A DNA stretch of 64,000 nt from Pseudomonadota bacterium (GCA_021785515.1 JAJYEX010000008.1:62001-126000), one strand, 5' to 3'. Positions 1 through 8,827 are shown, counted from the first letter of the stretch. The notes: generated by a model from the letters alone, not told the origin. Program-made: numbers and translations.

Positions 1-6
1 AAAAAC

Positions 7-672
7 ATGCTGAAAGCCGGCAAAAAAGGCTGGCGAGCCGAGGTGGCCGGTTACTGGTCCATGATCGCTGCCTCGCGGCGCACCGCCATCGCCGGACTCA
101 TTATCGGGGTGGCGGCGGGCCTGCACATGTGGGTGACCGAGGGCTTGAGGCACGTGTTCGGGGTGCTCAACGCAGGCGAACTGTTGCAGGCCATGGGCCA
201 CACTTCGGGCCTGTCGATACAGGACACGGTCTTTGATCCCGGGTACTGGTATATCACCACCCAGGAGGCGCAGTGGTCGGGCTGGCTCCTGCATGTGCTT
301 GGCGTGCACGACATGCGCAACATCTTCTACGGACTGCAAAACGGCGTGCCCAATCCGCTGCTCAATCCGCCGGGATGGATGTCGATATCCATCATTCTCG
401 GGTCATCAGTAATGGCGCGGCTAAGCAACGAGTTCCGGCTCAAGCTTCCGTCCCTGGAGACTGCGATCTGGGCGCTGATTGGCGGCGCGCTTATGGGGAT
501 CGGGGCGCGCATAGGAATAGGTTGCAACATCGGCGCCTTCTTCATTCCGGTGGCAAACGGCGACCCGTCCGGTTGGCTGTTCGGTCTCGGCCTGGGAGTG
601 GGGGCCTACATTTGTGTGCGATTCTACGACTGGTGGATAAACCGCCGGATGGCGAAAGAAGACATATTTTAA
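7..672 (+). CDS. YeeE/YedE-family sulfur-compound transporter subunit
   Basis: This 221-residue integral membrane protein has about four hydrophobic segments (roughly residues 22-44, 123-142, 153-178 and 186-206). It has the glycine- and cysteine-rich GARIGIGCNIGAFF stretch near residues 165-178 that is typical of the YeeE/YedE (TsuA-like) family. Members of this family are thought to move thiosulfate or related sulfur species across the inner membrane. It is shorter than the full-length family, so it may be the second half of a split pair whose partner lies left of the window. The TusA-like gene 20 bp downstream supports a sulfur-transfer role. The substrate is inferred. Confidence 0.8.
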   Translation: MLKAGKKGWRAEVAGYWSMIAASRRTAIAGLIIGVAAGLHMWVTEGLRHVFGVLNAGELLQAMGHTSGLSIQDTVFDPGYWYITTQEAQWSGWLLHVLGVHDMRNIFYGLQNGVPNPLLNPPGWMSISIILGSSVMARLSNEFRLKLPSLETAIWALIGGALMGIGARIGIGCNIGAFFIPVANGDPSGWLFGLGLGVGAYICVRFYDWWINRRMAKEDIF

Positions 673-691
673 ACCAACTGGAGAACGAGCG

Positions 692-946
692 ATGGCGGTC
701 CAGTTCAGGAGACAATCGGAGGGCGTTTACTTTCTAGACGTCAAGGGCTACGTGTGCCCGCATCCGCAGTTATATACGAAAAAATCTCTGGAAAAAATGA
801 AGCCGGGCGACGTGCTTGATCTGGTGTTCGATAATCCATCGTCAGCTGAATCGATAAATTCAATGTGTGAGGCGGCTGGAAACGAGATCGTAAGCAAGGT
901 CAAGGATGCAAGTGGGGCCATGGTATGGCGCATCAAGAAGGGGTAG
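692..946 (+). CDS. TusA-family sulfur carrier protein
   Basis: This 84-residue protein has the family's CPxP signature as CPHP at residues 22-25. Cys22 is the expected persulfide-carrying residue. TusA proteins are small cytoplasmic carriers that pass sulfane sulfur between rhodanese, DsrE-type and biosynthetic or oxidative enzymes. The gene lies between a YeeE/YedE transporter gene and a DsrE-like gene, the context seen in sulfur oxidisers. The N-terminus before the CPHP motif is slightly longer than in E. coli TusA. The family is clear, but the exact physiological partner is not. Confidence 0.85.
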   Translation: MAVQFRRQSEGVYFLDVKGYVCPHPQLYTKKSLEKMKPGDVLDLVFDNPSSAESINSMCEAAGNEIVSKVKDASGAMVWRIKKG

Positions 947-967
947 CGGAACCGGCGAGGTAATACG

Positions 968-1087
968 ATGAAAACCAGTCTGTGGATAATCATTCTTATC
1001 GTCGTCGGCTTCATCAGTTTTCTGATGGGGTATTCGCGTCCTCATCCAGCGCTGCCCCCGGCCTCGTCGTGGAGCCAGAACCGTTAA
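968..1087 (+). CDS. Small single-pass membrane protein
   Basis: This is a 39-residue reading frame starting at ATG 968 and ending with TAA at 1087. Residues 5-21 form a strongly hydrophobic helix (LWIIILIVVGFISFLMG), followed by a short proline-rich tail. It lies in the same direction and in the gap between the TusA-like and DsrE-like genes. It could be a small accessory protein of the sulfur cluster. I do not recognise a family, and its reality rests on position and composition alone. Confidence 0.5.
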   Translation: MKTSLWIIILIVVGFISFLMGYSRPHPALPPASSWSQNR

Positions 1088-1159
1088 TTCGGGACCGAGC
1101 TTCAGGCGCAGGGTTTGGTCAGCATGCGATAAGTGCCCGCCAAGGCAGATGGAGGTGAC

Positions 1160-1456
1160 ATGCGTCTGGGCGTAACCATCACCAGCGACCGCTTCGGCAG
1201 CTACGCAACCGGATTGCTTGCCGCAGCCTCGGCTCGCGGCTGGGAATGCCGCTGCTTCCTTACCCATACCGGAACGCGCGTGCTTCGATACAAACCGTTC
1301 TGCGACCTCGTGGAATCCGGTCGGGTATCCACCACCGTGTGTGAGCTCAGTTGGGAACGGTTTGAAGGCGGCGCACTGCCGCCGTCCGTCATAATGGGCG
1401 GACAGTACCAGAACGCCGAGCTTGTGCACCAGTGCGATAAAGTCGTGGCCTTTTAG
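1160..1456 (+). CDS. DsrE-like sulfur-relay protein
   Basis: The protein is 98 residues when started at ATG 1160, which follows a good GGAGGT ribosome-binding site at 1151-1156. An in-frame upstream ATG at 1133 has none. The beta-alpha start (MRLGVTITSDRFGSYATG) followed by an A-rich helix and a cysteine pair near residues 29-31 resembles the DsrE/DsrF/TusD fold. These proteins hold persulfides in sulfur-oxidation and tRNA-thiolation relays. Neighbouring tusA supports that. Assignment to a specific DsrE subtype is not possible by eye. Confidence 0.6.
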   Translation: MRLGVTITSDRFGSYATGLLAAASARGWECRCFLTHTGTRVLRYKPFCDLVESGRVSTTVCELSWERFEGGALPPSVIMGGQYQNAELVHQCDKVVAF

Positions 1457-1498
1457 TCCGTCGCGATTGTCTGTCAGGGCAGAAAGAGCGGGTGACGA

Positions 1499-1747
1499 AT
1501 GAAACAGGTGCTTGTAATCGCGAAATTCGACCAGGCTGAGGCGATGCGGGTCGCGGCTGGATTAACGCTGCTGAACGACCATATCCGGATCCAGGTGATT
1601 GGCAAGCTGAAAGACAGTCAGGAGGTCGCAGAGCAAAAGGAAGTGCTGGATTTCGCGGAAGTTCCCTGTGAGGTGCTGGACGCCGCGGACCCGCTTCCCG
1701 ATATTGCGCAGAGCATTCTGACAGCTGACACAGTATTTATCCTGTGA
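1499..1747 (+). CDS. Hypothetical protein of the sulfur cluster, possible DsrE/DsrH-like fold
   Basis: This 82-residue protein begins with a beta strand and helix (MKQVLVIAKFDQAEAMRVAAG) reminiscent of small DsrE/DsrH-type proteins. It has one cysteine near residue 57. Its TGA overlaps the GTG start of the next gene (GTGA at 1744-1747), so the two are probably translationally coupled. The function is unknown. A sulfur-relay role is suggested only by its neighbours. Confidence 0.5.
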   Translation: MKQVLVIAKFDQAEAMRVAAGLTLLNDHIRIQVIGKLKDSQEVAEQKEVLDFAEVPCEVLDAADPLPDIAQSILTADTVFIL

Positions 1748-1929
1748 ATCAAACCAGAACCATTCTGATCATTCATCCGGTCGCCGATGAATGCATCACG
1801 TCCACGCACAACCTGGCCGATCACCTGAAAGAAATCGGCGCGCAGGTGTGGGTGCGCGTCATGGACACGTCTTACGATGAAATGCTCGATGCGATGGAGA
1901 GGGCCGACACCATCGTGTGCTGGAGATAA
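1744..1929 (+). CDS. Small hypothetical protein coupled to the preceding gene
   Basis: This 61-residue protein starts at GTG 1744, overlapping the previous stop codon by 3 bases. The sequence is an alternating strand-helix pattern ending in IVCWR, with cysteines at about residues 17 and 59. It resembles half of a DsrE-like domain rather than any family I can name. It is the last gene of the sulfur cluster. The 289 bp that follow, up to the kinase, show no obvious gene. Confidence 0.45.
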   Translation: MNQTRTILIIHPVADECITSTHNLADHLKEIGAQVWVRVMDTSYDEMLDAMERADTIVCWR

Positions 1930-2218
1930 GCCCGGACAGTCTCGGTCGGGATGATGTGTGTCAGCTTGTCGACAGAATCGCACTAAGAACAAGACCTGAT
2001 CCAGACGCAGCAGGACTTGATTTGCAAAGACGCATAAATGTATTGCCGGACGAGTGAACGGCGCCTCAAACCCGTTACTCATCGTGATCATTGTGTTAGA
2101 TTCTCGTGACGAAGTGGTCGATTCGGTGTTACCCAGGCGGAGTTTTCGGGAAGGGAAGCCTAGCGGCTGGTCCAGGCCAGATCGTAGCTAGATTGTCCGA
2201 TTAGGCAGCGAGGCGCCC

Positions 2219-3655
2219 GTGGAATACGACCAGTTTTTCCGGCACCACAGCTCGCGCGGATCAACGCGATGGTGGGTGGCGCTGCTTGCGATCGCTCCTC
2301 TCCTTCTGACAGTAGCCTATTATCTGCGCACACACGCCGTGCGGATTCCAGGCGTGCTTGTGTTGGTGTTGCTCGCGACCATCGTTGCGGCACTGCTGTA
2401 CCGCAATCTGTCCCAGCGCCGTGCCCTCAGAGTTCTGCATCGCGGGGTCCTGCGCGCGCAAGAAGGTGATCTGCATCCAGTTCATTTCGGGCACCTTGCT
2501 GATTCCGCCATGCAACGGGTTGCCAGGGATTACAACCTTCTCATGGCCAATCTGGGTTCCATGTTCCGGGAGATCGAGGAGTGCCAAAACCGGACCATAT
2601 CCGAGAGAAACCGCAACGACGCGATTTTGCACAGCCTGCCCGGTGCGCTCGTCTGTGTGGACGGTGACGGACGCGTTACCCATTCGAATCGGCGGGCAGA
2701 GCATTTGGTTGGGGTTCCCGGCGCGGAATTGGTCGGCCGCAACCTGTTTGAGGTTCTGAACGTCGACGAGGAGGGCGTGGTGTTGCTGCGCGACGCGCTG
2801 CTCTACGAGCGTCAGGTCGTCAACAAGGAGGTGTCGGTGCGTCTGGGGGACGCGGTCCGCCATTTCACGCTGAATCTTGCGCCGTTTGGTTCCCCGACCC
2901 GCGGCGCGACCGGCGCAGCCATTGTTCTGCAGGATATTACGGACCACAAGCGGCTGCAGGAAAGCGCGTATACGACGGAAAAGCTGGCGGCCATAGGGCA
3001 GCTGGCGGCAGGCGTAGCCCACGAGCTGAATACCCCGCTCGGCAACATCATCGGATACGCCCGTCTTCTGGAGGAGCACGAGCACAGCCAGGAGGAGCTG
3101 GGTGACTATTCCCGGATCATCTCGACCGAGGCGAAGCGCTGCTCGCGTATTGTGGACAATCTGCTGAATTACGCGCGCCGCGATCAGTGCCGTCCGGAAA
3201 ACTGCAGCCTAAACCGGCTGATCGAGGACGTGGTGGAAACCGTCGCAAACTGTCAGGGACGGCGATACGACGTGGTGATTACAACGGATCTGGCGGCGGA
3301 GCTGCCTCTGGTTCAGGGGGAAAACGGGCAGATCGAGATAGTGCTCGTGAATCTTCTGATGAACGCCATCCAGGCCGCGTGCGAAGGTGATCGGCCGGCG
3401 CGGGTGATTGTGCGTACCCGAACGGACCCGGGAGGGTCGGTCGTGATGGAGGTGGAAGACAACGGCAGGGGGGTTCCGGGAGATTTGCAGGTGCGCATTT
3501 TTGATCCGTTCTTCACCACCAAGGAGATAGGAGAAGGTACCGGCCTGGGGCTGTCGATCAGCCAGATGATCGTCGCGCGACTTGGTGGAAACATCAAATG
3601 CGACGCCTCATTCAAGAACGGGGCGCGGTTCGTGGTGAAGCTGCTGCGGGCATAG
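2219..3655 (+). CDS. PAS-domain sensor histidine kinase (NtrB-like)
   Basis: This 478-residue kinase starts at GTG 2219. Two transmembrane helices (about 19-36 and 43-62) flank only a few residues, so there is almost no periplasmic sensor. A linker leads to a PAS domain (about 130-245), which probably receives the signal. The H-box is GVAHELNTP with phosphoacceptor His268. The catalytic domain carries an N box (LMNAIQAA), DNGRGVP and GTGLGLSI. The next gene is a sigma-54 response regulator 23 bp downstream, so the two form a cognate pair. The proximity of sulfur genes hints at, but does not show, control of sulfur metabolism. Confidence 0.92.
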   Translation: MEYDQFFRHHSSRGSTRWWVALLAIAPLLLTVAYYLRTHAVRIPGVLVLVLLATIVAALLYRNLSQRRALRVLHRGVLRAQEGDLHPVHFGHLADSAMQRVARDYNLLMANLGSMFREIEECQNRTISERNRNDAILHSLPGALVCVDGDGRVTHSNRRAEHLVGVPGAELVGRNLFEVLNVDEEGVVLLRDALLYERQVVNKEVSVRLGDAVRHFTLNLAPFGSPTRGATGAAIVLQDITDHKRLQESAYTTEKLAAIGQLAAGVAHELNTPLGNIIGYARLLEEHEHSQEELGDYSRIISTEAKRCSRIVDNLLNYARRDQCRPENCSLNRLIEDVVETVANCQGRRYDVVITTDLAAELPLVQGENGQIEIVLVNLLMNAIQAACEGDRPARVIVRTRTDPGGSVVMEVEDNGRGVPGDLQVRIFDPFFTTKEIGEGTGLGLSISQMIVARLGGNIKCDASFKNGARFVVKLLRA

Positions 3656-3678
3656 ACCAAGAAAAGGGGGGGGAGGTC

Positions 3679-5136
3679 ATGGGTGCGGAAATCGTAGAGG
3701 CGGACGCCCTATCACAGATGCAGCGTCGTCCGGTTATCCTGGTTGTCGAGGACGACACGAACATGCGTCAGCTCATTGCAAACGTGTTGCGGCCGCTCGA
3801 TGCGGAAATCGTAGTCATGCGCAATGCCGAGAGCGCCCTTGACTATCTGGAATGTGAGGACGTGGCGGTGGTTGTGACTGATCTGCGCATGCCCAGGGTG
3901 GACGGCGTCGAGGTTCTGAAGTTTGCCAAGCGCCGCAGCGCCATGACGCAGGTGGTGCTGATTACCGGATTCGCCACGGTGGAGTCGGCCGTCGAGGCGC
4001 TGAAGTGCGGCGCGTACGACTACCTGCGCAAGCCATTCGAGCCTGCCGATCTGCGCCAGACGGTGACGCGCGCCTTGGAACACGTTGCCGTCGGTCGGGA
4101 GAATGCGCACCTTCGGGCGGATGAGCACGCCGGGGATGAAACGCACGGATTGATCGGGCGCAGCCAGGCGATGGAGAGAGTGCATCGGATGATCGATGCA
4201 TCATCGGGGTACGATTGCTGTGTGCTTGTAACCGGAGAGAGCGGCAGCGGGAAGGAGCTCGTCGCCAAGCGTATCCACTGCCAGAGCAAGCGCGCGCGGA
4301 AGCGGTTCATCGCCCTGAATTGCGCGGCTATTCCGGAGCCCATCATAGAGAGCGAGCTGTTCGGTTACCGCCGGGGCGCGTTTACCGGTGCCGACCGTGA
4401 CAAGGTAGGATTGTTCGAGGCCGCGCACGGCGGTACGCTGTTTCTCGACGAAATCAACAATGCATCCTTGTCGTTGCAGGCCAAGCTGCTGCGGGTCATC
4501 CAGGACGGGACATTTTTCCGCATGGGCGACACCGAGCCGAGGCAGGTGGACGTGAGGGTGATTGCGGCGAGCAACCGGGAACTGACGGGACTGATCCAGG
4601 AGCAGCTGTTTCGTGCCGATCTCTACTACCGATTGAATGTCATTGAAATTTGCGTGCCGCCGCTGCGCGAGCGTCAGGGTGACGTGCCGTTGCTGGTGAG
4701 CTACTTCATCGCCAAGAATTCCCGGAAACTCGGGAAGCAGATCGACGGCCTGACTACGCCGGTTTTGGGGGCGTTGATGCGCTATAACTGGCCCGGAAAC
4801 GTGCGCGAGTTGGAAAATGTGATTCAGCGCATGATCATTCTCAGCGAAACGGAACTGCTGGATGTCGATGCGCTGCCGTTCGATATGGCCAAGCCGAACG
4901 AGGGTATTCCAAAGGCGCTAGATCACATGGCACCCCAGAGTCTGGACGAGATCGAGATGTTTTTTATCTCCAAGACCCTGCGTGAAACAAAGGGAAATCG
5001 CGCGCTGGCCGCGGAGATTCTTGGCATCGACAAGTCCACGTTGTGGCGGAAAATCAAGCGCTACAACCTCGAAGAAGAGGCCGGCCAGGCCAATACCGAA
5101 CTGTTTGCAGGTGCCGACAAGGCCAATATGGGCTAG
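3679..5136 (+). CDS. Sigma-54-dependent response regulator (NtrC family)
   Basis: The protein has 485 residues from ATG 3679, which follows a strong GGGGAGGTC ribosome-binding site. An earlier in-frame start at 3598 lies inside the kinase gene. Domains are an N-terminal receiver (about 18-135, phosphoacceptor Asp68 in TDLRMP), a sigma-54 AAA+ domain (Walker A GESGSGKE at 186-193, sigma-54 contact loop GAFTGAD at 233-239) and a C-terminal Fis-type helix-turn-helix (about 440-475). It should activate sigma-54 promoters when phosphorylated by the upstream kinase. The gene ends before a strong terminator. Confidence 0.95.
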   Translation: MGAEIVEADALSQMQRRPVILVVEDDTNMRQLIANVLRPLDAEIVVMRNAESALDYLECEDVAVVVTDLRMPRVDGVEVLKFAKRRSAMTQVVLITGFATVESAVEALKCGAYDYLRKPFEPADLRQTVTRALEHVAVGRENAHLRADEHAGDETHGLIGRSQAMERVHRMIDASSGYDCCVLVTGESGSGKELVAKRIHCQSKRARKRFIALNCAAIPEPIIESELFGYRRGAFTGADRDKVGLFEAAHGGTLFLDEINNASLSLQAKLLRVIQDGTFFRMGDTEPRQVDVRVIAASNRELTGLIQEQLFRADLYYRLNVIEICVPPLRERQGDVPLLVSYFIAKNSRKLGKQIDGLTTPVLGALMRYNWPGNVRELENVIQRMIILSETELLDVDALPFDMAKPNEGIPKALDHMAPQSLDEIEMFFISKTLRETKGNRALAAEILGIDKSTLWRKIKRYNLEEEAGQANTELFAGADKANMG

Positions 5137-5275
5137 CGGTTTGGACAGGGGCGGTCGCGGTGGCGCAGGTCGGGATGTACCGCGATACGGAAGGGAGCGC
5201 CAGCAGCGTTGCGGTCCGAGACCGCAGTGGCAGGCCCATTGCGTAGTCGGGGTACGCATTTCTTGTAAACAAGAA

Positions 5276-5308
5276 AAACCCCGATAGCTGAAGGATCTAT
5301 CGGGGTTT
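5276..5308 (+). terminator. Rho-independent terminator, probably bidirectional
   Basis: A 12-bp perfect stem (AAACCCCGATAG at 5276-5287, CTATCGGGGTTT at 5297-5308) encloses a 9-nt loop. It is extended by GTAAAC/GTTTAC pairs further out. A and T runs on both sides mean it can end the regulator operon on the plus strand and the convergent ssb gene on the minus strand. Confidence 0.9.
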
Positions 5309-5334
5309 GTTTACAACTTTACCCTGGCTATATA

Positions 5335-5808
5335 TCAGAACGGGATGTCGTCATCGAAGTCATCGGCGGAGCCGCCGCCTTTTGCTCCCTGGCTGCCGCT
5401 GGTGGCTGCCGAGCGGGTTTCCGTCATCGGCGCGGCATCCATGTCTGTGTCTGCCGGAGCCCCGCCTCCACTCCGTGATCCGAGCATCTGCATCTCGCCC
5501 GCAACGATTTCCGTGGTATAGCGGTCTTTGCCTTCCTTGTCCTGCCATTTGCGCGTTTGCAGGCGACCTTCGACATAGATCTGCGCTCCCTTCTTCAGGT
5601 ATTCGCCCGCTATCTCGGCCAGCCGGTTGAAAAATACCACGCGATGCCATTCAGTGCGTTCCTGCTTCTCGCCGCTGGCCTTGTCTTTCCATGATTCCGA
5701 CGTAGCCATGGTGATATTGGCAATCGCGCCGCCATTGGGGGAATAGCGGACTTCCGGGTCTTTGCCAAGATGGCCTACCAGTATGACCTTGTTGATGCCG
5801 CGTGCCAT
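5335..5808 (-). CDS. ssb: Single-stranded DNA-binding protein
   Basis: This 157-residue protein begins [22 protein letters not shown], the standard SSB start, followed by the OB fold (about 1-110) with the [15 protein letters not shown] segment. A flexible glycine-rich linker leads to the acidic tail DDFDDDIPF, which binds replication and repair partners. SSB coats single-stranded DNA as a tetramer. Its length is close to normal. It is convergent with the regulator gene and shares the terminator at 5276-5308. Confidence 0.97.
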   Translation of the reverse strand: MARGINKVILVGHLGKDPEVRYSPNGGAIANITMATSESWKDKASGEKQERTEWHRVVFFNRLAEIAGEYLKKGAQIYVEGRLQTRKWQDKEGKDRYTTEIVAGEMQMLGSRSGGGAPADTDMDAAPMTETRSAATSGSQGAKGGGSADDFDDDIPF

Positions 5809-5994
5809 ATACCGTCCTCCTCAAAGTAGCGTTGTCCACAGGGCCTGTCCATGTGCAATGAAAAGCCGGTCGTCCGTGGCTTATGGATCAGGCCTGTATC
5901 TTATCGAATACTGCGGAGCGTTGATATCTTTGGCCGGTATCCCGGACCCGGTGTGGCGGTGCCTCCGGGATACCGGCCAGTGACGCGGCTCCGG

Positions 5995-6546
5995 CTAGCG
6001 GCCAGCGGCCGGCATGGGTGCGGTGATGTCCCCCATGTGAAATGACAGTTTGCCGTTACGGCGGTCCTCGTAGTAATGCTGCAAGGTGTGCTGAATGGCC
6101 GGAAAGGCCAGCTGGTCCCAGGGGATGTCCGTCTCCCGGAACAGCCTTACCTCAAGACTCTCGGTGCCGGCGGCATAGTCCGCATTGAGGAGCCGCCCGT
6201 GGAATATCAGGTAGACCTGGTTGATGTGCGGCAGGTTGAACAGACTGAACAGACATCCGATGTCGACCTGCGCATTGGCTTCCTCCTGGGCTTCGCGTGC
6301 AGCAGCAGCGGCCGTGGTTTCACCGTTCTCCATGAATCCGGCCGGTAGCGTCCACAGTCCATAGCGGGGATCTATGGCCCTGCGGCACAGCAGGATCTCG
6401 TGGCCCTGTTCCGGAATACACCCCACCACCATCTTCGGGTTCTGGTAATGGATCGCATGACAGCGCCCGCAGACGTAGCGGGGGAGATTGTCGCCGAGCG
6501 GCACCTTGAGGATGACCGGCGCGCCACATTCACTGCAGTAATTCAT
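5995..6546 (-). CDS. Zinc-ribbon Nudix hydrolase
   Basis: I place the start at the ATG at 6546, giving 183 residues. It begins with a zinc ribbon (CSECG and CGRC pairs), followed by a Nudix fold with a complete Nudix box (G-x5-E-x7-RE-x2-EE, starting GFMENGE). This architecture is common in small bacterial ADP-ribose/NADH-type pyrophosphatases related to NudC and to uncharacterised zinc-ribbon Nudix proteins. The real substrate cannot be read from sequence. A longer in-frame extension to 6657 lacks the family pattern. Confidence 0.85.
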   Translation of the reverse strand: MNYCSECGAPVILKVPLGDNLPRYVCGRCHAIHYQNPKMVVGCIPEQGHEILLCRRAIDPRYGLWTLPAGFMENGETTAAAAAREAQEEANAQVDIGCLFSLFNLPHINQVYLIFHGRLLNADYAAGTESLEVRLFRETDIPWDQLAFPAIQHTLQHYYEDRRNGKLSFHMGDITAPMPAAGR

Positions 6547-6767
6547 TGCGGGTATCGACTCCCAAGTATCGGGATCCTGCGTAAGGCAAAAATGCATTAT
6601 AGCCCTGCAGTCCTTGGACCGATGCCACCGCAAATGCACCGTGAGGTGTTTTGGCACCCCAGCCGGTGGATTTTGACTGTTCCTGTGTTACCCGTCGGAC
6701 ACGCACGGCGCCGTCAGTCAGGGCTGAGCCGGGACCGCTGCCTCACGTCAAACCAGGGTTGTCACAG

Positions 6768-6792
6768 CAGCGGGCCAACCACCGGCCCGCTG
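6768..6792. terminator. Strong hairpin downstream of the HU-like gene
   Basis: A perfect 9-bp GC-rich stem (CAGCGGGCC / GGCCCGCTG) with a 7-nt loop lies 17 bp beyond the stop codon of the minus-strand HU-like gene. There is no clear T-run on that strand, so this could be a factor-assisted terminator or an mRNA-stabilising hairpin. Confidence 0.5.
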
Positions 6793-6808
6793 CGCGATGC
6801 GTCCTGGA

Positions 6809-7132
6809 TCAGACCATTTCCTTGAGCGACTTCAGCGGCTGGACCTTGACCACGTTGCGGGCCGGCTTCGCCTTGAACATAACCTCTTCCTTGGTGAACG
6901 GGTTGATTCCCTTGTGTGCCGGCACAGCGGGCTTGCGCACGACCTTGAGCTTCATCAGGCCGAATACGTTGACCACTCCGGGGCCGTTCTTCAGGTCGCG
7001 GCGGATCAGGTTGGACAGGTGTTCAAAGACAGCATTGACATCTTTGCGCTTCAGATCGGTCTTGTCGGAAATGTAAGCGACGATTTCGGACTTGGTGGTG
7101 GGTTTTTTCGTTGCTTTGCTCTTTGTTGCCAT
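6809..7132 (-). CDS. HU/IHF-family DNA-binding protein
   Basis: This 107-residue protein has a lysine- and alanine-rich N-terminal tail and the HU dimerisation helices (SEIVAYISDKTDLKRKDVNAVFEHL). The DNA-binding arm region contains FTKEEVMFKAKPARNVVKVQP. HU proteins bend DNA and organise the nucleoid. It is a little longer than the classical 90-residue HU because of the basic tail, a variant seen in several gammaproteobacteria. It is transcribed divergently from the membrane-protein gene at 7272. Confidence 0.9.
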   Translation of the reverse strand: MATKSKATKKPTTKSEIVAYISDKTDLKRKDVNAVFEHLSNLIRRDLKNGPGVVNVFGLMKLKVVRKPAVPAHKGINPFTKEEVMFKAKPARNVVKVQPLKSLKEMV

Positions 7133-7271
7133 GTGTCGCTCCCGGTGGTGTGGTTAACAAAAACGGCGCTAAAGTAGCATAATTTCCGATTGAAATAGAA
7201 GTGGACCGCTTCGCGTGTGTGCGCTGGCGCGATGCGGATGGCTTGCAGCATAAACTTTGCGTCGTAACAAA

Positions 7272-7931
7272 ATGAAACGTAACGTGGTTTGGTTGGCAGT
7301 GTTCGCGATCGCGATGGCGCTGCTGGAAGCGGCGGTCGTGATCTATTTGCGCAGCCTCTATTACCCGGGGAACATCCTGAAAATTTTTCCGCCAAAGATC
7401 CTGGCGCACCTCGATCTGGTGCTGGAAATCTCGCGCGAGGCTGCCACGATCGTCATGCTCCTGGGGGTGGCCGTGCTGGCCGAGCGGGGGTTCCTGCGGG
7501 TGTTTGCAGCGTTTGTATACGGCTTTGGATTATGGGACATTTTCTATTATGTCTGGCTCAAGGTCTTCATCGGTTGGCCCGTGCACTGGGGCGGATGGGA
7601 CATTCTCTTCCTGATCCCCTGGGCCTGGCTTGGCCCGTGGATTGCTGCGGTGATGGTGGCCACGATCTTTGTGGTGTGGGGTGGCGCGGTTCTGTCGTTG
7701 CCGGGCAGTTTTCGTGTGAGCACCAGCAATGTCCTGATATTTACAGTCGGAACGGCGCTGGTATTGACGTCGTTTCTGCAGCCGGCGTTTGGCCTGTTGG
7801 GACGCGGTGAGCAGGCGTTGGCGGATTACCGGCCGGGTGGTTTCTGGTGGGGAGCTTATGCCAGCGGCCTGGTGCTGATGGCGGCAGCGTTGGCTCGGAC
7901 CTTTTTGGATGGTCGGCGGAGGGTTTTGTGA
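7272..7931 (+). CDS. Multi-spanning hypothetical membrane protein
   Basis: The protein is about 219 residues from ATG 7272; a TTG at 7257 is a less likely start. It shows about six hydrophobic helices and tryptophan-rich loops, but no catalytic motif I recognise. Its TGA overlaps the ATG of the HNH gene (TGATG at 7929-7933), which implies co-translation. The family is unknown. Confidence 0.75.
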   Translation: MKRNVVWLAVFAIAMALLEAAVVIYLRSLYYPGNILKIFPPKILAHLDLVLEISREAATIVMLLGVAVLAERGFLRVFAAFVYGFGLWDIFYYVWLKVFIGWPVHWGGWDILFLIPWAWLGPWIAAVMVATIFVVWGGAVLSLPGSFRVSTSNVLIFTVGTALVLTSFLQPAFGLLGRGEQALADYRPGGFWWGAYASGLVLMAAALARTFLDGRRRVL

Positions 7932-8320
7932 TGGCGGCACAAGGGGGAAATCAGGGAGGGTCGGGTCGGCTGGATGAGGTAGTGGCAAAAGCGAGGCAGG
8001 AACGCGATGAACGTATGCAGGGCTATCGCGAGATGTCGCTGCGTATCCACCCTTGGGTGTGCGGCCGCTGCGGCCGGGCTTTCACCCGCGAAAACCTGCA
8101 TCTGCTTACGGTGCATCACAAGGATCATAACCACGACCATAATCCGCTGGATGGCAGCAACTGGGAGAATCTCTGCATTTACTGCCACGATAATGAACAT
8201 TCCCGGTACCTGGATCACCAGGCAGGAGCTGACCGTGGTCCGGCGGCGAATCCTGACCCGAAACAGGGGGCAACCCACCGTCCGTTCGAGGGCCTTAAGG
8301 ATCTCCTGAAGCCCAAATAG
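7931..8320 (+). CDS. HNH nuclease-family protein (YajD-like)
   Basis: The protein is about 129 residues from ATG 7931. It has a treble-clef HNH module: CGRC near the start, then HHKDHNHDH and NLCIYCHDNEH. This is the order of cysteines, catalytic histidine and asparagine found in YajD-type HNH proteins. They are predicted metal-dependent nucleases, but the cellular role is poorly known. It overlaps the upstream membrane-protein gene by one base. Confidence 0.85.
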   Translation: MAAQGGNQGGSGRLDEVVAKARQERDERMQGYREMSLRIHPWVCGRCGRAFTRENLHLLTVHHKDHNHDHNPLDGSNWENLCIYCHDNEHSRYLDHQAGADRGPAANPDPKQGATHRPFEGLKDLLKPK

Positions 8321-8615
8321 CGGTTGCGGCGACCCGGCAAAATCCGGGGGCAACCCGTATTTCGGCGTCAGTGGGGGCCGGTGTTGATGGCTGGCCCGGT
8401 CGTCCGGTCTAACCCGGCCGGTTTCGATACGATGCCCCCATGCGAGCGAGCCGGCCTCCGGTCAGACAATGCTCGGATGTCGGGCCAGTCCGGATAAATC
8501 TATTAAATACAAGTCATATACTGTAAGTTATCACTTACTATCGTATAGTTTTGGACGGGACGCAGACAACACGCCACCGATATTCAAAGTATCCGCCGAC
8601 GGATCCGCCACGACG

Positions 8616-8640
8616 GGACCGGTCTTCGGGAGACCGGTCC
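8616..8640. terminator. 10-bp stem hairpin in the intergenic region
   Basis: GGACCGGTCT at 8616-8625 and AGACCGGTCC at 8631-8640 pair perfectly around a 5-nt TCGGG loop. A short T-run follows about 10 bases later (GCGTTTT). It may terminate the HNH transcript or be part of a small RNA. Confidence 0.45.
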
Positions 8641-8743
8641 AGATCGCGTTTTGCTACCCCGTTTCCAGTCACATCCGCGGCAGGTATCGCACCGGAGGAC
8701 GCATCAGTGGGTGGTGGACGTGTGAGGAAGGACTGCTTCGGGC

Positions 8744-8749
8744 TATAAT
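8744..8749 (+). promoter_or_regulatory. Candidate -10 element for the FmdB-like gene
   Basis: An exact TATAAT lies 79 bp upstream of the FmdB start. The hexamer about 17 bp upstream (TGTGAG at 8721-8726) is a poor -35 match, so the promoter is only plausible. Confidence 0.35.
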
Positions 8750-8827
8750 TTTAGTGTGTCCATGCGCTTGTTTCAGGCGGGTTTCGACCCCAGTTCATCC
8801 CGCGGCGCTTTCACGTGGAGGGTTGTC

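Larger units (their letters stand above)
8321..8827. other. Intergenic stretch without a convincing gene
   Basis: No reading frame here resembles a protein. The centre (about 8500-8555) is locally AT-rich. The stretch holds a strong hairpin at 8616-8640 and a consensus-like -10 box just ahead of the FmdB-like gene. Confidence 0.6.
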
